A stretch of 64,000 bases of DNA from Blautia sp. SC05B48 (GCF_005848555.1 NZ_CP040518.1:2867501-2931500), one strand, 5' to 3'; counted from the stretch's first letter, positions 46,904-56,506 are shown. Numbers and translations: made by a program. Notes: a model not told the origin generated them from the sequence alone.

Positions 46904-47926
46904 TTATATATTTTCCAGTTTTTTTGACCGCCGGTATTCCAATGGCGATAGGCCGAATTGTTTTTTGAAAACTGATGCAAATTTGCTTTGATTCATATAG
47001 CCGACCAACTCTGCTATTTCTGCAACGGACAATCTTGCAGAAGTCAGTAACTCTGCAGCTTTTTTCATTCGGACTTCCCGTAGATAGATGGAAATATTTT
47101 GACCAAAAACGCCACGAAAATAGTTTTTTAAGCTGGTTTCGCTGACAGAAAACTGAGCTGCCAATTCCCATGCAGGATGATGTTGCCGCAAATCGGAAGT
47201 GATAATTTTTTCAACACGTTTTGCTATATCTACCTGTGTTTCAGTAAAAAATGTGCAGGCTTGCGATGGGGGGATATTGTTAAGATTTTGTAGTAATGAA
47301 AATAGAGCCAGAACATAGATCTTCATTTGAGAAATCGAAAACGGAGGCGCAATATCAAAAAGTTCCCAGAGCTTAATCAATATTTCTTCAACTTCAGGAG
47401 TAACTGCTGAGATATAAGTGTTATCGTTTGGGCAAAAAAGTTCAATGATTTTAGGGATGTCTATGCCAAACTCTTTTTGTATCCATGTACTCTCTGTTGC
47501 CAGTGTATTAGTATCAACAAAAAGCTCCATTCCCTCATAGATACGGCGAGGATAGACATATTGCTTTTGGGCAAAACACTCCGTGAGAGAAATATCTCCA
47601 TCTTTCACATATACAAAGTTTCCGTTATTCAAGATAATCTCGCAACGACCAGTCACGCAATAGTTTAGGAGCAAAGGCCCTTTTTTAATGAAACTATCTT
47701 CACCCAAATTTGGAGCTGCCCATGTCGGAGAATTTATAAAAATATACGCAATAGTAAGTCCGGGGAAAAGTTGAAAAAACGTCATAGACCCTTTTCCCTC
47801 CTTAGTTTTCATAAGTAGTTCTGCGTTGAACTCGCTACGTTTTATTGAAACGCCGGGAATTTCAATACATTTTCTAAAAATATCATCAATCTTCATTTTT
47901 AACTCCTGTCGATTTGTCTGGCTCAT
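46904..47926 (-). CDS. AraC family transcriptional regulator
   Basis: This is a 340-residue regulator transcribed away from the ECF/ABC operon. The C-terminal 100 residues contain two helix-turn-helix motifs (AAQFSVSETSLKNYFRGVFG, and VAEIAELVGYMNQSKFASVF with QFGLSPLEYRR). The N-terminal 230 residues are a putative ligand-binding part that I cannot assign. AraC regulators such as YbtA control siderophore loci and may sense the metallophore; by position it probably controls the divergent operon. Confidence 0.9.
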   Translation of the reverse strand: MSQTNRQELKMKIDDIFRKCIEIPGVSIKRSEFNAELLMKTKEGKGSMTFFQLFPGLTIAYIFINSPTWAAPNLGEDSFIKKGPLLLNYCVTGRCEIILNNGNFVYVKDGDISLTECFAQKQYVYPRRIYEGMELFVDTNTLATESTWIQKEFGIDIPKIIELFCPNDNTYISAVTPEVEEILIKLWELFDIAPPFSISQMKIYVLALFSLLQNLNNIPPSQACTFFTETQVDIAKRVEKIITSDLRQHHPAWELAAQFSVSETSLKNYFRGVFGQNISIYLREVRMKKAAELLTSARLSVAEIAELVGYMNQSKFASVFKKQFGLSPLEYRRSKKLENI

Positions 47927-48096
47927 TGCCCTTGATTTTAATCATATTATAGAATTGTAAGCGAAGTCAGTCAATAAAAAAACTCGTTGCTGTTTGGAGC
48001 CAAAAAGATGATTGGTTGTAGAGAGCTACTGCTAACTATGGTATCTTATAGAGAGGTTAGAAAACGCTAACCAGCAAATGAATGGAGGTATTCGTT
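47927..48096. promoter_or_regulatory. Divergent control region of the AraC gene and metal-uptake operon
   Basis: The gap holds a TTTGG-AG-CCAAA palindrome (47993-48004) and GGTTAG-AAAACG-CTAACC (48055-48072). The half sites of the latter equal those of DtxR/IdeR boxes but are spaced 6 nt rather than 1. The second could also be a leader hairpin. Exact promoter boxes cannot be fixed by eye. Confidence 0.5.
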
Positions 48097-48681
48097 ATGA
48101 GTAACAAGTTACAAGCAAAAGACCTGATTAACCTCGGCCTTTTCACCGTTCTCTACTTTGTGATTGGCTGCTGTGTCGCCATTCCCGTCGGCTTTGTACC
48201 TATCTTTTTGCCGATCCTCGGAGCATTGTGGTCTTTGATTACCGGCATCCCGTTCATGCTGTTCTTGACCAGAGTTAAAAAATTCGGCATGGTTACAATT
48301 ATGGGAATTTTAAGCGGCCTGCTGATGGGGCTGACTGGTATGGGATTTTGGGGCGTACCGATGGGCGTGATTTTTGGGCTGCTGGGAGATCTGATCTTGA
48401 AATCCGGCGGTTATAAAAGCGCCAAGAAGAGCCTGATCGGGTATGCGGTGTTCAGCCTTTGGATGGTTGGTACATATATCCCCATGTATTTCATGGTTGA
48501 GGATTCCTGGGCCAGTTTTGCGGCCAGCTTTGGTGAGGAATACGCTGACAGGGTAATGGCTGTTATGCCTATGTGGAGCATTATTCTGGTAATCGCCGGA
48601 ATCTTCATTTTTGCGATCCTGGGCGGACTTTTAGGTAAGGCGCTTCTGAAAAAGCATTTTGCTAAAGCGGGCATTGTGTGA
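48097..48681 (+). CDS. MptD/Trep_Strep-type ECF transporter S component
   Basis: This is a 194-residue hydrophobic protein with about five or six membrane helices (LINLGLFTVLYFVIGCCVAI; MVTIMGILSGLLMGLTG; WSIILVIAGIFIFAILGG). The start is ATG 48097, 8 nt after GGAGG. The ATG at 48082 lies before that site. It would be the substrate-recognising membrane subunit of the energy-coupling-factor transporter formed with the next two genes. The substrate is unknown; context points to a metal chelate. Confidence 0.82.
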   Translation: MSNKLQAKDLINLGLFTVLYFVIGCCVAIPVGFVPIFLPILGALWSLITGIPFMLFLTRVKKFGMVTIMGILSGLLMGLTGMGFWGVPMGVIFGLLGDLILKSGGYKSAKKSLIGYAVFSLWMVGTYIPMYFMVEDSWASFAASFGEEYADRVMAVMPMWSIILVIAGIFIFAILGGLLGKALLKKHFAKAGIV

Positions 48682-49421
48682 TGAACGGGCTATCATTTTC
48701 AGCAACAACCGAAAAAAGAAAAGGAATCCTGCTTGATCCCCGGACAAAGCTCATTCTGCTGCTGACGATTACAACACTGATGTTCAGTACCAGTAACGAA
48801 GGAATTATGAACATCGTCAAGCCGTGTCTAAGCCTTGTCCCCTTTGCTCTGATTTTGTCGGAACGCCGTTTCAAAACAGCAGGAAAATATCTGGTGCTAT
48901 ATGCGGTTTGCTTTATACTGGAACGGATTGCCCTTACGAGTTTGAGCGGATTACTCTCGTTCATCGTGCTGGCAGTGACATCTATCATGACGCGGTTTGC
49001 GCCCGGCATTATGACAGGTGCCTATTTGATCTCATCCACTTCGATCAGTGAGTTTATCGGCGCAATGGAGCGTATGCACATCACGGAAAAAATCGTGATT
49101 CCAATGTCTGTCATTTTTCGCTTTTTCCCAACCATCAGCGAAGAATATCAGGCCATCCGGGATGCAATGAAAATGCGGGGCATACGATTCGGCGGGAAAA
49201 ATCCTTTCCTGATGTTGGAATATCGCCTTGTTCCTTTGATGGTGTCCGTTGTGAAGATTGGTGATGAACTTTCTGCTGCTGCGTTGACACGGGGGCTTGG
49301 AGCCCCCGTTAAACGTACAAACGTGTGCCAGATCGGTTTCCATGTTCAAGATTTGATTGCGATTCTGCTTTGCGTTATCTGTTTTGCCTTGTTTTTGTTT
49401 CAGCAGCAGATTTCTTTTTGA
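48681..49421 (+). CDS. ECF transporter T component (EcfT/CbiQ family)
   Basis: This is a 246-residue membrane scaffold subunit. DPRTKLILLL is the typical N-terminal motif. The two coupling-helix motifs are AMKMRGIRFG and AALTRGLGAP, which contact the ATPases. The start is ATG 48681, overlapping the S-component stop by one base; a GTG precedes it. It links the S component to the double ATPase downstream. Confidence 0.9.
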   Translation: MNGLSFSATTEKRKGILLDPRTKLILLLTITTLMFSTSNEGIMNIVKPCLSLVPFALILSERRFKTAGKYLVLYAVCFILERIALTSLSGLLSFIVLAVTSIMTRFAPGIMTGAYLISSTSISEFIGAMERMHITEKIVIPMSVIFRFFPTISEEYQAIRDAMKMRGIRFGGKNPFLMLEYRLVPLMVSVVKIGDELSAAALTRGLGAPVKRTNVCQIGFHVQDLIAILLCVICFALFLFQQQISF

Positions 49422-49438
49422 CGGGAGGGGGTGAACCT

Positions 49439-50911
49439 ATGATACGGATTGACCATGTGACTTTCTCTTATGGAGAAGAAAACGAGAACGCTGGTGGAGT
49501 CCATGATATAAATCTGACCGTAGAGGACGGTCAATGCGTCGTACTTTGCGGCGAAAGCGGCAGTGGAAAAACGACAATTACCAGGCTGATCAACGGTCTG
49601 ATTCCCCATTACTATGAAGGAAAAATGAATGGAGAAGTGTGGGTAAATGGGGCAAAGGTTTCGGAACAGCCCCTTTATGATACCGCGAAAACGGTTGGCA
49701 GCGTGTTTCAAAACCCCCGCTCACAATTTTTCAATGTGGACACAACCAGCGAAATCACATTTGGGTGTGAAAATCTCGGCCAGCCGGAGCAAAGTATTCG
49801 GGAACGATTAGATAAGACCATCCGGGATTTCCGCCTGGAGAAATTGATGGGACGCAATATCTTTCATCTCTCCGGCGGGGAAAAGCAAAAAATTGCCTGT
49901 GCCGGGGTATCCATCATGGAGCCGGATGTGCTGGTTATGGATGAGCCGTCATCCAACCTGGATGCTTCCTCTATCCTGGATCTGAGAGCAATACTTGCGT
50001 TTTGGAAGTCGCAGGGGAAAACAATTATAGTGTCAGAGCATCGGCTCTACTATCTGCGCGGTCTTGCGGATCGTTTTATCTATATTACCGGCGGAAAGGT
50101 GGAAAAAGATTACTCCGCAGCGGAGTTTGAGAGCCTGACGGAGCAACAGAGAGCCAAGTTGGGGCTGCGTACCTTTATTCTTGAAGATTTGTTGCCGCCG
50201 AAAGCATTGCCCCAGGCCGGTCAGCAAATGGAACTTCGCAATTTCTGCTTTGCCTACAAAAACGAACCGGAAACGCTGCACATCCGGGAAAGTAAAATCC
50301 CCGCAAATCGTATTGTCGGGATCATCGGGAATAATGGAGCTGGAAAGTCCACCTTCTCCCGGTGTTTCTGCGGCCTTGAAAAGCGCTGCGGTGAGGTGAT
50401 CTGGAACGGCAGAACTTATCGGCCTAAAGACAGACTAAATACCTGCTACATGGTGATGCAGGAAGTCAATCACCAGCTTTTCACGGAAACTGTGCTGGAT
50501 GAAGTCCTGATCAGTATGGAGGAGAAAAATCAGGAGTGGGCTGAGGAAATCCTTGCCGAGTTAGATTTAATCGGCTTCAAAGACAGACACCCTATGTCCC
50601 TTTCCGGCGGCCAAAAGCAGCGGGTAGCAATTGCCTCGGCAATCGCATCCAAGCGTTCTATCTTATTTTTTGACGAACCGACCAGCGGTCTTGATTACAA
50701 ACACATGAAAGAGGTTGCCAATGTCTTGAAACAAGTCATGGATGCAGGCATTACCTTGTATGTCATTACCCATGATCTTGAGCTGCTTTTAGATTGTTGT
50801 ACGGATATTGTCCATTTTGAGGACGGTTCCATCATCGACAAATTTCAAATGGATGAGGCCGGTCTTGAAAAAATCCGAAACTATTTTATAAAGGGGGTGC
50901 CTACAAAATGA
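49439..50911 (+). CDS. ECF transporter ATPase, two fused ABC domains
   Basis: This is a 490-residue protein with two complete nucleotide-binding domains. First domain: GESGSGKTT, LSGGEKQK, VLVMDEPSSNLD. Second domain: GNNGAGKST, LSGGQKQRVAIASAI, ILFFDEPTSGLD. The start is ATG 49439, behind GGGAGGGGG. Fusion of EcfA1/A2-like domains is common in CbiO/YkoD relatives. It ends in ATGA shared with the first exporter-type gene. Confidence 0.93.
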   Translation: MIRIDHVTFSYGEENENAGGVHDINLTVEDGQCVVLCGESGSGKTTITRLINGLIPHYYEGKMNGEVWVNGAKVSEQPLYDTAKTVGSVFQNPRSQFFNVDTTSEITFGCENLGQPEQSIRERLDKTIRDFRLEKLMGRNIFHLSGGEKQKIACAGVSIMEPDVLVMDEPSSNLDASSILDLRAILAFWKSQGKTIIVSEHRLYYLRGLADRFIYITGGKVEKDYSAAEFESLTEQQRAKLGLRTFILEDLLPPKALPQAGQQMELRNFCFAYKNEPETLHIRESKIPANRIVGIIGNNGAGKSTFSRCFCGLEKRCGEVIWNGRTYRPKDRLNTCYMVMQEVNHQLFTETVLDEVLISMEEKNQEWAEEILAELDLIGFKDRHPMSLSGGQKQRVAIASAIASKRSILFFDEPTSGLDYKHMKEVANVLKQVMDAGITLYVITHDLELLLDCCTDIVHFEDGSIIDKFQMDEAGLEKIRNYFIKGVPTK

Positions 50912-52653
50912 AGGAAGAAAAGAAAGAGTCGCCCATAGGCGTCTTATGGGGATGGGGCAAGCTCTATCACGGGAAATTCATCGGCAGTATTATCCTTGCG
51001 GTATTAGGCGTGGCCTGCCAGATGGTGCCCTATTTCTGCGTGGCGCATATTGTCACACTGATGCTGTCGGGAGAGCAGGATTTTTCCAGTTATATGACGG
51101 CCTGTATCGTTGCATTGTGCGGTTATTTGGGAAAGGTTGTTTTCGCCAATCTTTCAACAGTCATTTCCCACACGGCGACCTATTACACGCTGCGCGATCT
51201 GCGAGAGAATATCACCGCGAAGCTGGCCCGCGTCCCGATGGGGACGATTTTAGATACTCCGTCCGGCCAGTACAAAACGACGATTGTTGACCGGGTGGAG
51301 GGAATGGAGCCGACCTTTGCACACCTGATCCCGGAAATGACCGCAAATGTGCTGGTTCCCATTGTGATTGTCGTGTACCTGCTTATTCTGGACTGGCGTA
51401 TGGCGCTTTTGTCCCTTGTCACTCTCGTGGTGGGCCTTGTGGTTATGTCCGCCGGTATGAAAAACTATCCCGTCAAGTGGGAGGGTGCTGTCAAGGCAGG
51501 CAAGCAGATGACAGACGCCATCGTGGAATATATCGGAGGCATTGAGGTGGTGAAAGCGTTCAGCCAATCCGCCGGTTCCTACAAAAAATATTCTGACGCG
51601 GTGAATTATAACGCCAACTACTATGTGGACTGGATGCGGGAAAACCAGAAAACCATGAGCGCCTACAACGCCATCCTGCCCTCAGTGCTGATTTGCGTGC
51701 TGCCCTGCGGTTTTGCATTCTGGCTCTCCGGCAGTCTGGAGCTTTCCACCTTCCTATCCATTGTGATTTTCTCGCTGGGGCTGATTGGGCCGATTATTGC
51801 GGCCTTTACCTTTACGGACGATTTGGCTGTACTGGGGACAAATGTGGAAGAAATCAGCCAGCTTCTGAACGCCGAAGAACTGAACCATAAAGAAACGCCG
51901 ATCAAGCTGGAAGATACCGGCATTTCTCTTAGGTCTGTGTCGTTTTCCTATGACGGGACAACAGAGGTTTTGCATGATGTGAATCTCACCATCCACCCCG
52001 GAACCATGACCGCCCTTGTAGGGCCGTCCGGCTCCGGCAAGTCTACGGTGGCAAAGCTGATTGCCGGGTATTGGGATGTTACATCCGGCAGAATTACCCT
52101 CGGCGGCCATGAGCTGAAGGATATGCCGCTGTCTGAAATTGCAGACCAGATTTCCTATGTGTCCCAGGACAACTACCTGTTTAACCGCAGTATCCGGGAG
52201 AATATCCGCATGGGAAGGCCCGGTGCCACGGACGCAGAGGTGGAACAGGCAGCCAAACAAAGCGGCTGCGACGCCTTTATCCGCAAGCTGGATAATGGCT
52301 ATGATACGGTTGTTGGCAGCGCCGGTTCCCATCTTTCCGGCGGTGAACGCCAGCGGATTGCCATCGCCCGCGCCATGCTGAAAAATGCGCCGGTTGTCAT
52401 TTTGGACGAGGCAACTGCCTATATCGACCCAGAGAATGAGGCGCTGGTGCAGAAAGCCATTTCCACTTTAACTGTCGGCAAGACCCTGATTGTGATCGCA
52501 CACCGGCTGTCTACCATTGTTGGCGCAGATAACATCGTTGTGGTGAAGGATGGAACCATCCACGCACAGGGTACGCATGAGAAGCTGCTGGAAACCTGCC
52601 CCCTCTACCGGGATATGTGGCAGGCGCACATTGGCGCGAAAGACCAGATGTAA
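50908..52653 (+). CDS. ABC half transporter (IrtA/YbtP-like)
   Basis: This is a 581-residue protein: an N-terminal six-helix membrane domain (about 25-310), then an ABC domain with [24 protein letters not shown] and VVILDEATAYIDPENE. Together with the next gene it should form a heterodimer. Such pairs have exporter fold but in YbtPQ and IrtAB work as importers of iron-siderophore complexes. The assignment rests on operon context (ECF genes, DtxR regulator, AraC regulator). Confidence 0.85.
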   Translation: MKEEKKESPIGVLWGWGKLYHGKFIGSIILAVLGVACQMVPYFCVAHIVTLMLSGEQDFSSYMTACIVALCGYLGKVVFANLSTVISHTATYYTLRDLRENITAKLARVPMGTILDTPSGQYKTTIVDRVEGMEPTFAHLIPEMTANVLVPIVIVVYLLILDWRMALLSLVTLVVGLVVMSAGMKNYPVKWEGAVKAGKQMTDAIVEYIGGIEVVKAFSQSAGSYKKYSDAVNYNANYYVDWMRENQKTMSAYNAILPSVLICVLPCGFAFWLSGSLELSTFLSIVIFSLGLIGPIIAAFTFTDDLAVLGTNVEEISQLLNAEELNHKETPIKLEDTGISLRSVSFSYDGTTEVLHDVNLTIHPGTMTALVGPSGSGKSTVAKLIAGYWDVTSGRITLGGHELKDMPLSEIADQISYVSQDNYLFNRSIRENIRMGRPGATDAEVEQAAKQSGCDAFIRKLDNGYDTVVGSAGSHLSGGERQRIAIARAMLKNAPVVILDEATAYIDPENEALVQKAISTLTVGKTLIVIAHRLSTIVGADNIVVVKDGTIHAQGTHEKLLETCPLYRDMWQAHIGAKDQM

Positions 52654-52667
52654 GGGGGTGTTGTCAG

Positions 52668-54404
52668 ATGTATGGAACATTGAAAAAAATATTTGCTTTT
52701 GCAGGCAGCAAAAAGGGTCTTCTAAAAAAATCCCTGTTATTCTCATTCCTGTCCGGGCTGTTTTCAGCCATGCAGTTTGCCGCCCTCTTTGTAGTGATCG
52801 GCGCGTTAGTATCTGACAACCGGGACGGAAAGTTTATCTGCATTTCGCTGGGAATTATGGCCGTTTCCCTCATTGGGCGTATCATCACGACCTATTTCTC
52901 CACGATGGAGCAGACGGAAACCGGCTATTGCATGGTGGCGGAAAAGCGTATCCACATCGGAGATCGGCTGCGCTACATCCCGATGGGCTACTTCAACAAG
53001 AATAGTATCGGGAATATTACCGCCATTGTCACAACAACTTTGGGTGATGTAGAGAACTCAGCAGCCCGTGTCCTGGTGTCAGTGCTGGGCGGTTTTTTCA
53101 ACTCGGTTGCCCTCGTCATCGTCCTGTTGGTATTTGACTGGCGGATCGGTCTTGTGGCCGCTGCCGGTGTCCTGATTTACCTTGCGGCGGCGGAACTGGC
53201 TCTTCGCAAATCTGCCGCGCTCAGCGGGGTACGCCAGCACACACAGGAGTCCCTTGTAGAGTCCGTGTTGGAGTACATTCAGGGCATGGGGATTGTTAAA
53301 GCATTTGGTCTTGAACGGGACAGCACGCAGTCTATCGGCAGTGCAATTAAGGCGAGCTGCCGGGATAACCTGAAATTGACAAAGGCCAGCGTTCCCTATG
53401 ACGCTATCAAACAGGCTGTTGTCCGAGTGTTCAGCGTCCTGTTGCTTTTGGCCTCGGTCTGGTTCTGGCTGGACGGCTCCCTGTCGCTGGCCTACGGTCT
53501 GATTTTGGTGATTGCTTCTTTCATGGTGTTCAACGATTTGGAGAACGCCGGGAATATGGCCTCTTTGCTGCAAATGCTGGCGGCCTCGATGGATACGGCA
53601 AACTCCATTGATGACACGCCGGTGATGGACGAGAAAGGCGCTGACATTACGCCGAAGTCCAACGAGATCGTGTTTGACAAGGTGGATTTTTCCTACGCAG
53701 ACCGTAAGATATTAGATCAGGTCAGCTTTACCATTCCCGAAAAAACGACTACGGCCATTGTCGGCCCTTCCGGGGCAGGAAAGACAACGATGTGCAACCT
53801 GATTGCCCGTTTTTGGGATGTGAATGCCGGGAAGATTACCATAGGCGGTACGGATGTACGAGATTTCAAGCTGGACAGCCTGATGAAGAATATCTCGATG
53901 GTGTTCCAGAGCGTGTACCTATTTGCAGATACGATTGAGAACAATATCAAGTTTGGCTGCCCGGATGCTACCCATGAACAAGTGGTTGAAGCGGCGAAGA
54001 AGGCTTGCTGCCATGACTTTATTTCTGCCCTGCCGGATGGCTATGACACTGTGATTGGCGAGGGCGGCGGCACTCTGTCCGGCGGCGAGAAACAGCGGAT
54101 TTCCATCGCCCGCGCCATGCTGAAGGATGCACCCATCATCATTTTGGACGAGGCGACAAGCAGTGTTGACCCGGAGAATGAGGATGAATTGCAGCGGGCT
54201 ATCGAGGCATTGACCCATGACAAGACCATCATCATGATTGCCCACCGTCTGAAAACCGTCCGCAACGCCGATCAGATCCTTGTACTGGACAACGCTCATA
54301 TCGTCCAGCGCGGCACTCATGCGGAGCTGATCAAGCAAAAAGGCCTGTATGCCGATTTTGTATCGGCCAGACAGGAGGCCATCGGCTGGAAGCTGGCTCA
54401 GTAA
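52668..54404 (+). CDS. ABC half transporter (IrtB/YbtQ-like)
   Basis: This is a 578-residue partner of the preceding protein: a membrane domain, then GPSGAGKTT, LSGGEKQRISIARAM and IIILDEATSSVDPENE. The start is ATG 52668 (MYGTLKKIFAF), behind TAAGGGGGTG. Upstream codons overlap the previous gene in another frame. Eleven nt after it comes the DtxR-family regulator. Confidence 0.85.
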   Translation: MYGTLKKIFAFAGSKKGLLKKSLLFSFLSGLFSAMQFAALFVVIGALVSDNRDGKFICISLGIMAVSLIGRIITTYFSTMEQTETGYCMVAEKRIHIGDRLRYIPMGYFNKNSIGNITAIVTTTLGDVENSAARVLVSVLGGFFNSVALVIVLLVFDWRIGLVAAAGVLIYLAAAELALRKSAALSGVRQHTQESLVESVLEYIQGMGIVKAFGLERDSTQSIGSAIKASCRDNLKLTKASVPYDAIKQAVVRVFSVLLLLASVWFWLDGSLSLAYGLILVIASFMVFNDLENAGNMASLLQMLAASMDTANSIDDTPVMDEKGADITPKSNEIVFDKVDFSYADRKILDQVSFTIPEKTTTAIVGPSGAGKTTMCNLIARFWDVNAGKITIGGTDVRDFKLDSLMKNISMVFQSVYLFADTIENNIKFGCPDATHEQVVEAAKKACCHDFISALPDGYDTVIGEGGGTLSGGEKQRISIARAMLKDAPIIILDEATSSVDPENEDELQRAIEALTHDKTIIMIAHRLKTVRNADQILVLDNAHIVQRGTHAELIKQKGLYADFVSARQEAIGWKLAQ

Positions 54405-54415
54405 AGGAGGTTCAG

Positions 54416-54787
54416 ATGAAACTTCATGCGTCCGGGGAGGACTACCTGGAAATCATCCTTGTTCTCCAAAAGAAACTCGGTATGGTACGCTCCGTAGATG
54501 TGGCCCGGCACATGGAGGTGTCAAAGCCCAGCGTGTGCCATGCAGTGGCTACCTTGCGGGATGGCGGCTTTCTCACAATGGACGAAGATCACTTTCTCCA
54601 TTTGACCGATGTGGGCCGCGAGGTGGCTGAAAGAATCTATGAACGCCACTGTTTCTTTACCGAGCAGCTTATCGCCGCAGGCGTTGATCCCAAAACTGCG
54701 GAGGCCGACGCCTGCCGGATTGAACACATTATCAGCGATGAGAGTTTTGACCGGCTGAAAGAGGCAGTCGAACAAGAGCAAGACTAA
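54416..54787 (+). CDS. DtxR/MntR family metal-dependent regulator
   Basis: This is a 123-residue repressor with an N-terminal winged helix (RSVDVARHMEVSKPSVCHAVATL, positions about 25-47) and a metal-binding dimerisation part. By alignment with MntR the ligands would be Asp9, Glu12, His78, Cys100, Glu103 and His104. Cys at the Glu99 position is the iron-sensing DtxR/IdeR state. It lacks an SH3-like C-terminal domain. The ribosome site is AAAGGAGG. As the last gene of the operon it most likely represses it when metal is plentiful. Confidence 0.88.
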   Translation: MKLHASGEDYLEIILVLQKKLGMVRSVDVARHMEVSKPSVCHAVATLRDGGFLTMDEDHFLHLTDVGREVAERIYERHCFFTEQLIAAGVDPKTAEADACRIEHIISDESFDRLKEAVEQEQD

Positions 54788-55061
54788 AACCGAATAAGCC
54801 AAGCGATCCTGCCCCGCAAGACGGGGAAAGAAAAAAACCGTTGCAGGGCAGGCAGCTTTGTGCGCCCAAAATGGATTTTCCGGGTACTGCGGCGGTTTTG
54901 AGTAACATCAAGGCCGCCGTTCCTTATGCGCCGCCTCCGTTCTTCATAAGGGTTTGGGACTATCCAAACAAGCAATTTTGAATTTTCGGGTAAGGGACCT
55001 GAGAATCTCAAAATTTGCAAGCGGGTACTCGCTTGCTGTGCTTGCCTCTTTTCTCCGAAAA
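54788..55061. other. Gene-free stretch after the DtxR gene
   Basis: No credible gene was found. It holds CCCCG-CAAGA-CGGGG, TTTGG/CCAAA and GCAAGCG-GGTACT-CGCTTGC (about 55018-55037) inverted repeats. The G+C-rich composition of the metal cassette ends in this stretch. Confidence 0.4.
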
Positions 55062-55103
55062 TGAAAAGAACCAGTGAGAGAATCGTTAAATTTCACTCAC
55101 TGG
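55062..55103 (-). terminator. Terminator of the minus-strand XRE gene
   Basis: On the minus strand CCAGTGAG (55103-55096) pairs with CTCACTGG (55078-55071) and is followed by TTCTTTTC. It begins 2 nt after the gene's stop. Confidence 0.75.
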
Positions 55104-55104
55104 C

Positions 55105-55461
55105 TCAATTCGTTTCAAATTTTTCGGACAACTCTGTCAGTTCCCTCACCGTTTCTTGGGTGTGATGCAACAGGGTGTCACGCATTTCTGGCGGACAGCT
55201 GGAATAAAGCATTTTCATCTGATTGACACCTTCATCTTCCAGAGAAATATCTGGATTTATAAGCGTATCTAAAGAGATGTGCAGGACCTTTGCCAATGCT
55301 CTCAAAATCAAATAAGAAGGATTCATTTTCCCCTTTTCGATATTGGCGATTTGCTTTACAGAAACATGGCTCAGATCCGCAAGCTCCTGTTGTGTCAGGT
55401 CTTTTTTCTTTCTGGCTTCCCGCATTTTTTGCCCTAAAGCAGTTAAATCATCAATCGGCAT
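55105..55461 (-). CDS. XRE family regulator (HTH-3)
   Basis: This is a 118-residue protein with a clear helix-turn-helix (LTQQELADLSHVSVKQIANIEKG, about residues 22-44, and NPSYLILRALAKVLHISLDTL). The C-terminal 50 residues are helical. It is divergent from the small HTH gene at 55633 and may repress it or the two-component cassette beyond. Confidence 0.88.
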   Translation of the reverse strand: MPIDDLTALGQKMREARKKKDLTQQELADLSHVSVKQIANIEKGKMNPSYLILRALAKVLHISLDTLINPDISLEDEGVNQMKMLYSSCPPEMRDTLLHHTQETVRELTELSEKFETN

Positions 55462-55632
55462 AATCGTTCACCTCAATAATATTGTATCGTTCCGGTTTGA
55501 TTTGAGGAATAACCTTATCATTCCGGTTTTTCCAGTACGATTATACCGATTTTTCTTTTTTGCAACATGGTTGCAGGCTTGTATTCTTCGAACAATAGAA
55601 ATATAATGGAATGTATTGCAGGAGGTGCAGAG

Positions 55633-55836
55633 ATGGACTATATGACCCTAAAAGAAGCAAGTGAAAAATGGGGAGTTTCAATTCGGCAGATAAACTATTA
55701 TTGCGCCGGTGGCCGTATTCCCGGTGCTGTGAAGGTGGCTACAATTTGGCTGCTTCCGAAAGACGCGGAAAAGCCTGTGGATATGAGAACGAAGCAAGGA
55801 AAGGAGCAAAAAAATGCAAAAGATACTTTATGTTGA
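55633..55836 (+). CDS. Small MerR/Xis-like HTH protein
   Basis: This is a 67-residue protein starting at ATG 55633, behind GGAGGTG. YMTLKEASEKWGVSIRQINYY, then GRIPGAV and IWLLPKDAEKP, is the usual small excisionase-like DNA-binding fold. The in-frame extension to 55567 has no ribosome site. It overlaps the response-regulator gene by 23 nt, so it is part of that operon. Confidence 0.78.
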   Translation: MDYMTLKEASEKWGVSIRQINYYCAGGRIPGAVKVATIWLLPKDAEKPVDMRTKQGKEQKNAKDTLC

Positions 55837-56497
55837 AGATGATTTGAGCCTGATTGATGGATTGCAATATACTTTGGAAGCAAGTGGATATATGGTGGAC
55901 AATGCCAAAACTGTAAAGGAGGCTTTGGCACTATTCCGAAAGAACACCTATGATTTACTTTTGCTGGATGTTACGCTCCCAGATGGCACAGGCTTCGATG
56001 TTTGCAAAGCGGTACGGAACAGCTCAACCGTTCCCATTATATTTTTGACAGCTTCGGATCAGGAAATCAGCATTGTCCGAGGACTTGATATGGGTGCCGA
56101 CGATTATATCACCAAACCGTTCAAGCTGAATGAACTTCTATCCAGAATTAAGGCAATCCTGCGCCGTTCCTTGCAGTTTTCCAAAGCAGATACCTTTTTG
56201 GAAGCTAATGGCGTTCGTGTGGATACGGCAGAGCGGCTCGTCTGGAAAAATGAAAAACCGCTTGATCTCCCATTGGTGGAATACAAATTGCTGTGTCTGT
56301 TCATGCAAAATCCCAATCACCTTATGCCGCGCGAAATGATTCTGGATCGGATGTGGGATGGCAACGGTAATTTTGTGGACGATAATACTCTATCTGTGTA
56401 TATCCGGCGGCTGAGAAACAAAATTGAGGACACACCCAATCAGCCTAAATACTTGCTGACGGAACGAGGTATCGGCTATAAATGGGTCGTTGAGTGA
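55814..56497 (+). CDS. OmpR/VanR-like response regulator
   Basis: This is a 227-residue regulator. The receiver has Asp9/Asp10, phospho-acceptor Asp52 (LLDVTLP), a Thr in FLTAS and Lys in TKPF. The winged helix ends with VDDNTLSVYIRRLRNKIE, then TERGIGYKW. The ribosome site is AAGGAGC. It pairs with the kinase that follows after 9 nt. Confidence 0.93.
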   Translation: MQKILYVEDDLSLIDGLQYTLEASGYMVDNAKTVKEALALFRKNTYDLLLLDVTLPDGTGFDVCKAVRNSSTVPIIFLTASDQEISIVRGLDMGADDYITKPFKLNELLSRIKAILRRSLQFSKADTFLEANGVRVDTAERLVWKNEKPLDLPLVEYKLLCLFMQNPNHLMPREMILDRMWDGNGNFVDDNTLSVYIRRLRNKIEDTPNQPKYLLTERGIGYKWVVE

Positions 56498-56506
56498 GGA
56501 CAAGGT

